Part shown: in pieces, positions 6,218-11,565 of the stretch
Layout of the letters: each line of letters begins with the position of its first letter
Position numbering within the stretch: the first letter of the stretch is position 1
Assembly: GCA_017519685.1 (NCBI GenBank)
Contig: JAFWRV010000456.1
Location: 1-11,565, forward strand
Direction: 5' to 3'
DNA: 11,565 nt
Origin: Clostridia bacterium
GTDB lineage: Bacteria > Bacillota > Clostridia > Oscillospirales > Acutalibacteraceae
Translations under genes and position numbers: made by a program
The notes under the pieces: model-generated
What the model was told of the DNA's origin: nothing
Database searches by the model: none
Seen by the model: only the letters and a program-made list of their open reading frames with translations

Positions 6218-8701
6218 GTGCTCTGCCGCGGACTTGAGCGTTACGGTCTTGAGCAGTTTGAGTTATATAAGAACTACACCGATATGGGTGTCGTTTATCT
6301 TGACAGTCTGCCGAGAGGAAGCTTTGACACGGGTGTCAAGGAGCTTATCAGTTTTTCCGCAAAGCAGCTTGTTCCCTGGAACGGTCTGCTGACCGCCCTG
6401 ACCGAGGATATAAACGGCAGGCAGGCGCATAAGGAGCACACCTGCATTGTTATGGCGGGCACGGAAAAAGCGGCGCAGACGCTTGCGAGTGATCTCAACG
6501 CGGAAGGGATTCCCTGTAATTTTTATCCGTCGCTTCCCGAGAAATTCCCGGTAGGAAAAACCTCGGTTGTTCCGGGCGGCTTATCATACGGAATGGAATA
6601 TCCGGGCGCGGCGTTCACGGTATTCACCTACCGTTCACAGACTGCCGTAAAGCCGAAAAAAACAAGAAGGACGAGCAAAAACGCCTTCAACAGTCTTACC
6701 GAGCTTCACAGGGGCGAGTATGTTGTTCACTCGGCTCACGGCATCGGAATTTTTGACGGCATCAGCGGTCTTGAAACGCAGGGCACAATCAAGGACTATA
6801 TCAAAATCCGTTATGATAAGGGAGATATCCTCTATGTCCCCGTAACCCAGCTTGACCAGGTTTCCAAATATATCGGCGCGGGTGAGGACAGACCCGTAAA
6901 ACTCAATAAATTGGGCGGCGCCGACTGGCAGAAGACACGCAGCAAGGTTAAGGCGTCCGTCAAAAACATGGCGAAGGAGCTCATTGAGCTTTATTCAAAG
7001 CGTCTGAAGGTTCAGGGACATTCTTTTTCACCCGATATTGATATGCAGAATGACTTTGAAAGCCGTTTTGAATACGCGGAGACGGATGACCAGCTTCGCT
7101 GTATCAGGGAAATAAAGCGCGATATGGAAAAGCCGTATCCGATGGACAGACTCCTGTGCGGCGATGTCGGCTTCGGCAAAACGGAGGTTGCTCTGCGCGC
7201 CGTTTTCAAATGCGTTGCCGACGGTATGCAGGCGGCGATACTTGTTCCGACCACGATACTCGCGCTCCAGCATTACCAGACCATTCTCAAAAGATTTGAC
7301 GGCTTCCCGATTGAAGCGAGAATGCTTTCGAGATTCTGCTCAAAGAAGGATATAGATTCAACCGTTCTCGGCCTGCGCAGAGGCAGCGTCGATATAGTTG
7401 TCGGCACTCACCGCCTCATTTCCAAGGATATTCAGTTCAGCAAGCTCGGCCTTATCATAGTTGACGAGGAACAGCGTTTCGGTGTAGCGCAGAAGGAAAA
7501 GCTCAAGTCGCTTTATCCGAGCGTAGATGTGCTGACTCTTACCGCCACGCCTATTCCGAGAACGCTGAATATGGCGATGACAGGCATCCGCGATATGTCG
7601 GTGCTTGAAGAAGCGCCGCAGGACAGACACCCTGTTCAGACCTATGTTATCGAGCACGATATGGATGTTCTCGCGCAGGCGATGGAGCAGGAGCTCCGCA
7701 GGGGAGGACAGGTTTACTATCTTTACAATAAAATAGAAACAGTTGAACGCAAGGCGGCTGAAATCAAAGAACTGCTTCCCGACGCGACGGTTGCCGTCGG
7801 CCACGGCAGGATGAATGAGGACGAGCTCAGCGAGGTCTGGCGCAAACTGCTTGACGGCGAGATAGATATACTTGTCTGCACGACGATAATCGAAACGGGT
7901 GTCGATGTTCCCAACGTCAACACTCTGATAATAGAAAACGCCGACAGGATGGGACTTGCCCAGCTTCACCAGATAAGAGGCAGGGTGGGGCGCTCATCGA
8001 GAAGGGCAAGCGCGTATTTCACGTTCACGAGAGGAAAACAGCTTTCGGAAATCGCGGAAAAACGTCTTGAGGCAATCCGTGAATTCACGGAATTCGGTTC
8101 CGGTTTCCATATTGCCATGAGAGACCTTGAGCTTCGCGGAGCGGGCAATATTCTCGGAGCGAATCAGCACGGTCAGATGGAGTCCGTCGGTTATGATATG
8201 TATATTAAACTGCTTGAGCAGGCGGTCAGCGAGGAGAAGGGAGAAAAACCCTCGGAGCCCGAGAAAGACTGCCTGATAGACCTTCCGATAGACGCGCACA
8301 TTCCCGAAAAATATATCGGAAGTCTGCCGCAGCGGCTTCAGATTTACAGAAGAATTGCCGATATACGCACCAAGGAGGACGCCCTTGACGTTACGGATGA
8401 GCTTATCGACCGTTTCGGAGAACCGCCTGAAAGCGTACTCGGACTTATCAGGATTTCAACCATCAGAAGCAAGGCGGCAAATGCCGATATCTATGAGATT
8501 TCAATTGAGGGAGACAGAATCATATTCAAAACCGATAATCTCGATATGGATATGATGTACCGTATCGCTCCGCATTACAGCGGAAGATTCAAAGTCAGTT
8601 CCGGAAACGGAAAACCTCATTTTGATGTAACGGTGATGAAAGACGATAATAAACTTTCTCTTATTGAAAAAGTGCTTGAATACGCCTCAAACAACGGATA
8701 A
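6218..8701 (+). CDS. mfd: Mfd C-terminal part (RNA polymerase-binding and DNA translocase)
   Basis: This part carries the working core of Mfd. In full-frame numbering (codon 1 at 5246), the CarD-like RNA polymerase interaction domain lies at about 484-552. The superfamily 2 translocase then has Walker A GDVGFGKT at 639-646, a DEEQ box at 740-743, TATPIPRTL at 766-774 and QIRGRVGR at 909-916. A RecG-like TRG segment follows (GAGNILGANQHGQ region), and the D7 domain occupies about 1008-1151. The frame is open from 6041, but the first usual start codon after the TGA is GTG at 6218, with AAGGA at 6209-6213 only 4 nt away, so independent initiation would be weak. Starting there would lose the end of D1b and keep D3 to D7. 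Its TAA is directly followed by the ribosome site of the next gene. Confidence 0.85.
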   Translation: MLCRGLERYGLEQFELYKNYTDMGVVYLDSLPRGSFDTGVKELISFSAKQLVPWNGLLTALTEDINGRQAHKEHTCIVMAGTEKAAQTLASDLNAEGIPCNFYPSLPEKFPVGKTSVVPGGLSYGMEYPGAAFTVFTYRSQTAVKPKKTRRTSKNAFNSLTELHRGEYVVHSAHGIGIFDGISGLETQGTIKDYIKIRYDKGDILYVPVTQLDQVSKYIGAGEDRPVKLNKLGGADWQKTRSKVKASVKNMAKELIELYSKRLKVQGHSFSPDIDMQNDFESRFEYAETDDQLRCIREIKRDMEKPYPMDRLLCGDVGFGKTEVALRAVFKCVADGMQAAILVPTTILALQHYQTILKRFDGFPIEARMLSRFCSKKDIDSTVLGLRRGSVDIVVGTHRLISKDIQFSKLGLIIVDEEQRFGVAQKEKLKSLYPSVDVLTLTATPIPRTLNMAMTGIRDMSVLEEAPQDRHPVQTYVIEHDMDVLAQAMEQELRRGGQVYYLYNKIETVERKAAEIKELLPDATVAVGHGRMNEDELSEVWRKLLDGEIDILVCTTIIETGVDVPNVNTLIIENADRMGLAQLHQIRGRVGRSSRRASAYFTFTRGKQLSEIAEKRLEAIREFTEFGSGFHIAMRDLELRGAGNILGANQHGQMESVGYDMYIKLLEQAVSEEKGEKPSEPEKDCLIDLPIDAHIPEKYIGSLPQRLQIYRRIADIRTKEDALDVTDELIDRFGEPPESVLGLIRISTIRSKAANADIYEISIEGDRIIFKTDNLDMDMMYRIAPHYSGRFKVSSGNGKPHFDVTVMKDDNKLSLIEKVLEYASNNG

Positions 8702-8713
8702 AGGAGACAGAAT

Positions 8714-10309
8714 ATGCCATCAGAAAGTAAACAGCTTATTTCCGCGGATTTTCCCGAGCAGGTCGGAGTTGATTCCGCCGGGATAAAGGAACTGCTTGAT
8801 GATTTCAGAAACAGCAATATTGAACTTCATTCATTGATGATACTGCGTCACGGAAAAGTTGCCCACGAGTGTTATGCGGCGCCTTACGGCCGTGACATTC
8901 CCCACACGCTTTATTCTGTCAGCAAGAGCGTCACTTCTGTCGCAATCGGTTTCGCAATATCCGAGGGACTGATATCCCTTGACTCAAAGGTGATTGATTT
9001 CTTCCCTCTGTACAGACCGTCAAAGCCGGATGAAAAGCTCGAAAAAATGACGGTTTATCATCTTCTGACAATGACTTCGGGCAAAAACGTCAGTCTGATT
9101 TCAGACAAAACGGGAAAAGACTGGGTAGGGGATTTCTTCCGCTCGCCCTGGTACGCCGAGCCCGGAGAAAAATATCGCTATATAAGCGAAAACGCGTATA
9201 TGTGCTGCGCGATAATCAAAAAAGTTACGGGTATGGGTGTTATTGATTACCTTATGCCGCGGCTTTTTGAGCCGCTCGGAATAACAAGAAGACCGTTCTG
9301 GGAAACCGACAACAACGGTCTTGAAGCGGGCGGATGGGGGCTGTTCCTGACTCCGGAAGAGCTCGCGAAGTTTTCGCTCTGCGTTCTTAATTACGGAAAA
9401 TACGCGGGCAGGCAGGTTATCCCCGAAGACTATATAAGACAGGCGACCTCGCCGCATTCAAACGACAGCGCGAATCCCGATGATGAATGGAGACACGGAT
9501 ACGGATTTTTATTCCCGATGAGTTCTATTGAGAACACTCCGAGATGCGACGGAATGTTTTCCCAGTTCGGAATTATGTTCCGCGGTTACGATGCCGTTCT
9601 GGTCTGCAACTGCAGTGAGATAGACGAAGACAAAACAAAGAAGTGCATATTCCGTCACTGTCCGGGTATGTTCATTGAGGAAACCGCGGAAAAGCCCGCT
9701 TCTGAATATGACCTGTCTCTTGAGCCGCTTCCGGTTCTTCCCGCTTCGGATCATTGCATAACCGAGCAGCTTCTTCAGAGCAAGGTTATAAGGACATCGA
9801 AAAACGCGCTTCTGAACGCCGTGGGATTCCCGACCTCCATGCTTCCTCTCCCGGTAGTTTATATGTCGGCTGACAAGAGCGGCAATATAGACAATATCAT
9901 CCTGAATTTTGACGGCGACGTCTGCACTATGATCTGGGATGAGGGCAGAGATCACAATATAATGGAGTGCGGAATGGACGGAACGCCGAGAAAATCCGTA
10001 ATACACCTCGGAGGAGCGGATTTCACCGCGCTGAGTTCCGCAATCTGGCGCGATTACAATACGCTTGAAATAAGAATGCGTCCGCTTGAGTCAATCAGCG
10101 AAAGAATTCTTGTAATAAAAATGAATCTTCTCAAACTGAAGGCGGAGCTTTATCCGTCATCTGTTCCCGCGGTCGGAGAAATGGCAAAGAGCTTATCCTA
10201 TGTTTTCACATATACTCTTCCGCAGGGAATCAGGGACACCGCCGGCGATATAGCGGGCAAGCTCGAAAAGATAGTTGACGCGCCGATAAAAGCGAAAATA
10301 AAACTGTAA
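8714..10309 (+). CDS. Beta-lactamase-fold serine hydrolase (class C/family VIII-like)
   Basis: The 531-residue protein has no signal peptide or membrane segment, so it is predicted to be cytoplasmic. Its N-terminal 320 or so residues match the PF00144 group of penicillin-binding-protein-like serine hydrolases. The catalytic SxxK is S68-V-S-K71 within LYSVSKS. A Y-I-S-E-N block at 156-160 stands where the second active-site motif (YxN/SxN type) belongs, and RHGYGF at 260-265 where the third lies. LLTMTSG (117-123) and the LTPEELAKF segment (212-220) are also typical. Residues about 330-531 form a C-terminal extension I do not recognise. Family members include esterases, peptidases and 6-aminohexanoate hydrolases, so the substrate is open, and nothing here points to antibiotic resistance. 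The start follows AAGGAG (8701-8706), which overlaps the mfd stop, placing it firmly in the operon. Confidence 0.87.
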   Translation: MPSESKQLISADFPEQVGVDSAGIKELLDDFRNSNIELHSLMILRHGKVAHECYAAPYGRDIPHTLYSVSKSVTSVAIGFAISEGLISLDSKVIDFFPLYRPSKPDEKLEKMTVYHLLTMTSGKNVSLISDKTGKDWVGDFFRSPWYAEPGEKYRYISENAYMCCAIIKKVTGMGVIDYLMPRLFEPLGITRRPFWETDNNGLEAGGWGLFLTPEELAKFSLCVLNYGKYAGRQVIPEDYIRQATSPHSNDSANPDDEWRHGYGFLFPMSSIENTPRCDGMFSQFGIMFRGYDAVLVCNCSEIDEDKTKKCIFRHCPGMFIEETAEKPASEYDLSLEPLPVLPASDHCITEQLLQSKVIRTSKNALLNAVGFPTSMLPLPVVYMSADKSGNIDNIILNFDGDVCTMIWDEGRDHNIMECGMDGTPRKSVIHLGGADFTALSSAIWRDYNTLEIRMRPLESISERILVIKMNLLKLKAELYPSSVPAVGEMAKSLSYVFTYTLPQGIRDTAGDIAGKLEKIVDAPIKAKIKL

Positions 10310-10322
10310 GGAAAGGTCAGGC

Positions 10323-11207
10323 ATGAGCGGATTAACGAACAGAAGCAATAAAAAAACCGACGGTCACGGCAGACTTGCCGCTGTGGCCGGGATAATTGCT
10401 GCCGCCGTTATCGTAACAATACTCGTGCTTGTTTTCAAAAACAGCGTATATTATTCGCTGGCTCTCGGAAAGGTCCGAAACAATGAGTTTACCTCCTCGC
10501 TGTCGCTTCTCGAAAGGACGGACAGCGAAAAAGCGGAGGTAATGAAGGATTATGTCAGTCTCCGCCTTGATATCAACCGGAATTATTCGGTGATGATTTC
10601 ATCGTTTGATATTGAGGTTATAAATGACTGGAACGGAAAAGTTGACGCTCTGACGGAAAAAATCGAACTGTTTCCCACCGATATAGGAAAGGACATTTCC
10701 GCTCTGAGCGAAAAGCTCAAAAACATTGTTTCGATTAATGAGAAATATCAGCTGATACGCTCCGATGTGTTTTCCGCACTGGATGTTTTCAATGAGCTTA
10801 ACCGCCTTTACGCGGTTGACGCTTCCGGAAACAGGACAACATTCACGGTTGCCGAGGAAAACGCGAAGGCGGCGGAGTGGGAAAACCGGGTGAACATACT
10901 GTCGGATTTCAGCTCGCAGATACCGGGAGGCGATACGATATATCTTCTCAGTTATCTGATAAGCGAAACGAGAAGCGAGTGCGCCGATATCCGCGAGGCA
11001 ATGCAGACCGTTCTTTCACACGGCTACACCGAAACCGATTCCGTAAGAATCAGCGGCAGCGGTCAGAAACAATTCCCCGATATCACCAATTCATCGGGAA
11101 CGGCAGTAAATGTCACCCGTAAAGAAGAATATGAGGAATATATGTATGCCGGAATCTGCCGTGCTCTTGTTGAAACGCTTGCCGGATACTATACCGGAAT
11201 AGAATAA
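10323..11207 (+). CDS. Single-pass membrane-anchored protein of unknown function
   Basis: I do not recognise a family for this 294-residue protein. It begins with a basic, polar tail (residues 1-17) and one strongly hydrophobic helix at about 18-38, with positive residues mostly on the N-terminal side. By the positive-inside rule, the remaining 250 residues should lie outside the membrane. That part is acidic and helix-rich, and starts with a segment around 42-66 that resembles the first half of a TPR-like helical pair; coiled-coil character is possible at about 105-160. No catalytic motif, cysteine pair, lipobox or sortase signal is apparent. The ATG has AAGGAAAGG at 10308-10316, overlapping the stop of the serine hydrolase gene, and the gene ends just before the operon terminator. 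It may be an accessory or scaffold protein; that is inference. Confidence 0.8.
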   Translation: MSGLTNRSNKKTDGHGRLAAVAGIIAAAVIVTILVLVFKNSVYYSLALGKVRNNEFTSSLSLLERTDSEKAEVMKDYVSLRLDINRNYSVMISSFDIEVINDWNGKVDALTEKIELFPTDIGKDISALSEKLKNIVSINEKYQLIRSDVFSALDVFNELNRLYAVDASGNRTTFTVAEENAKAAEWENRVNILSDFSSQIPGGDTIYLLSYLISETRSECADIREAMQTVLSHGYTETDSVRISGSGQKQFPDITNSSGTAVNVTRKEEYEEYMYAGICRALVETLAGYYTGIE

Positions 11208-11228
11208 TCACATCTTGATTTAAATAAA

Positions 11229-11256
11229 AAAGGGGCTGCCAAACGGCAGCCCTTTT
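11229..11256. terminator. Bidirectional intrinsic terminator
   Basis: The 12-bp stem comprises GGGCTGCC (11233-11240) pairing perfectly with GGCAGCCC (11245-11252), extended by a G-T wobble and three A-T pairs. The loop is AAAC (11241-11244). It has TTTT at its 3' end on the plus strand, with a further CTCTTTT just beyond, and on the minus strand it ends in TTTTTT. It sits between the convergent membrane-protein gene and the hisE-type gene, so it can stop transcription from both sides. Confidence 0.92.
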
Positions 11257-11273
11257 GCTCTTTTGATATTGAA

Positions 11274-11565
11274 TCAGGTCATTTTTTCCTGCTTGACTTT
11301 TTTGTCAATCACATGTCTTGAGGCAAGCTCTTTATGTATGTCATCGAGAGAAATGCCCATTTCTATCATCAGCACCATAACGTGATAGGTAAGGTCGGCG
11401 ATTTCATAGACGGTTTCTTTTTTATCGTCGGCTTTGGCGGCTATGATGACCTCCGTGCTTTCTTCTCCGACTTTTTTGAGAATCTTGTCTATTCCCTTTT
11501 CAAACAGATAGGTTGTGTAGGAGCCCTCTTTCTTTTCGGTCTTTCTGCCTTCAATCAGCGCCATA
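11274..11565 (-). CDS. hisE: Phosphoribosyl-ATP pyrophosphohydrolase (HisE), partial at the right edge
   Basis: HisE removes pyrophosphate from phosphoribosyl-ATP to give phosphoribosyl-AMP, the second step of histidine biosynthesis. The visible 96 residues hold the family core: [19 protein letters not shown], then [13 protein letters not shown] with its metal-binding glutamates, then the EIADLTYH segment with the conserved acidic residues. The Met codon at 11562-11564 is the last complete codon in the window and comes about ten residues short of a typical HisE N-terminus. The gene therefore probably begins beyond the right edge, either as a standalone hisE or as the C-terminal half of a hisI-hisE fusion; the window cannot tell which. 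It is convergent with the mfd operon and shares its terminator. The stop is TGA. Confidence 0.9.
   Translation of the reverse strand, partial: MALIEGRKTEKKEGSYTTYLFEKGIDKILKKVGEESTEVIIAAKADDKKETVYEIADLTYHVMVLMIEMGISLDDIHKELASRHVIDKKVKQEKMT

Larger units (their letters stand above)
5246..8701 (+). pseudogene. mfd: mfd reading frame interrupted by one in-frame TGA
   Basis: Read as one frame, this region is 1151 codons plus a TAA stop, the normal length for Mfd (about 1150-1180). The only interruption is TGA at 6038-6040 (codon 265). The codons directly after it continue Mfd-like sequence: NCADKYLPLIYPG begins at codon 269, matching the region where family members typically have a DKYLPLIY-like segment. 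No base is missing and no frame change is needed. A single GGA-to-TGA change would explain it, since Gly is plausible at this linker position. Whether the gene is dead, split into two polypeptides, or misread by sequencing cannot be settled from the sequence. The two halves are listed separately. Confidence 0.75.

Noticed and set aside
7358..7969. A 203-codon open frame on the minus strand inside mfd.
   Set aside because: It lies opposite conserved Mfd translocase motifs, its product resembles no family I know, and it has no clear ribosome site, so it is a shadow frame.
5246..8701. Use of an alternative genetic code in which TGA encodes an amino acid.
   Set aside because: TGA ends rimI, the HAD gene and the hisE-type gene at the expected positions, other genes use TGG for Trp, and no other gene here has an internal TGA.
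8714..10309. A beta-lactamase conferring antibiotic resistance.
   Set aside because: The SxxK fold is shared by many esterases and peptidases, there is no signal peptide, and the gene sits in a housekeeping operon.

Overview
The window looks like chromosomal core sequence from an uncultured, gut-type member of the Clostridia (Oscillospiraceae/Ruminococcaceae-like). This is inferred from four things: roughly 45-50% GC, strong AGGAGG-type ribosome sites, a Firmicutes-style DNA polymerase I with a decayed proofreading domain, and a secreted protein whose leader ends in the Ser-Ala-Ala-rich pattern common in that group. TGA ends rimI, the HAD gene and the hisE-type gene, so the standard bacterial code applies.

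Left arm, minus strand (1-4456, read right to left). polA starts from a good sigma-A-type promoter (4484-4512). It is followed 2 nt later by rimI, and rimI overlaps tsaD by 4 nt, so the three form one polA-rimI-tsaD unit covering DNA replication/repair, protein N-acetylation and the tRNA t6A modification. Beyond tsaD, after 105 nt holding an imperfect hairpin, a secreted or surface protein starts at 306 and runs off the left edge.

Centre (4457-4640). A compact divergent promoter region. The plus-strand promoter (TTGACG, 17 nt, TATAAT) has a strong hairpin between its predicted start site and the first ribosome site.

Right arm, plus strand (4641-11256). A tightly spaced operon: HAD-family phosphatase, mfd (transcription-repair coupling factor), a beta-lactamase-fold serine hydrolase, and a single-pass membrane protein of unknown function. 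It ends at a strong hairpin that can serve as a terminator in both directions. The right edge holds the C-terminal part of a convergent HisE-type histidine biosynthesis gene.

The most notable feature is mfd. Its reading frame (5246-8701, 1151 codons, normal full length) is intact except for one in-frame TGA at codon 265 (6038-6040). Recognisable Mfd sequence continues in the same frame straight after it. This is a fresh nonsense mutation, a sequencing error, or a split Mfd; I see no evidence of recoding. I found no CRISPR array, transposon, tRNA, rRNA or defence system, and I do not claim a new system here. The least explained genes are the serine hydrolase and the membrane protein that follow mfd.
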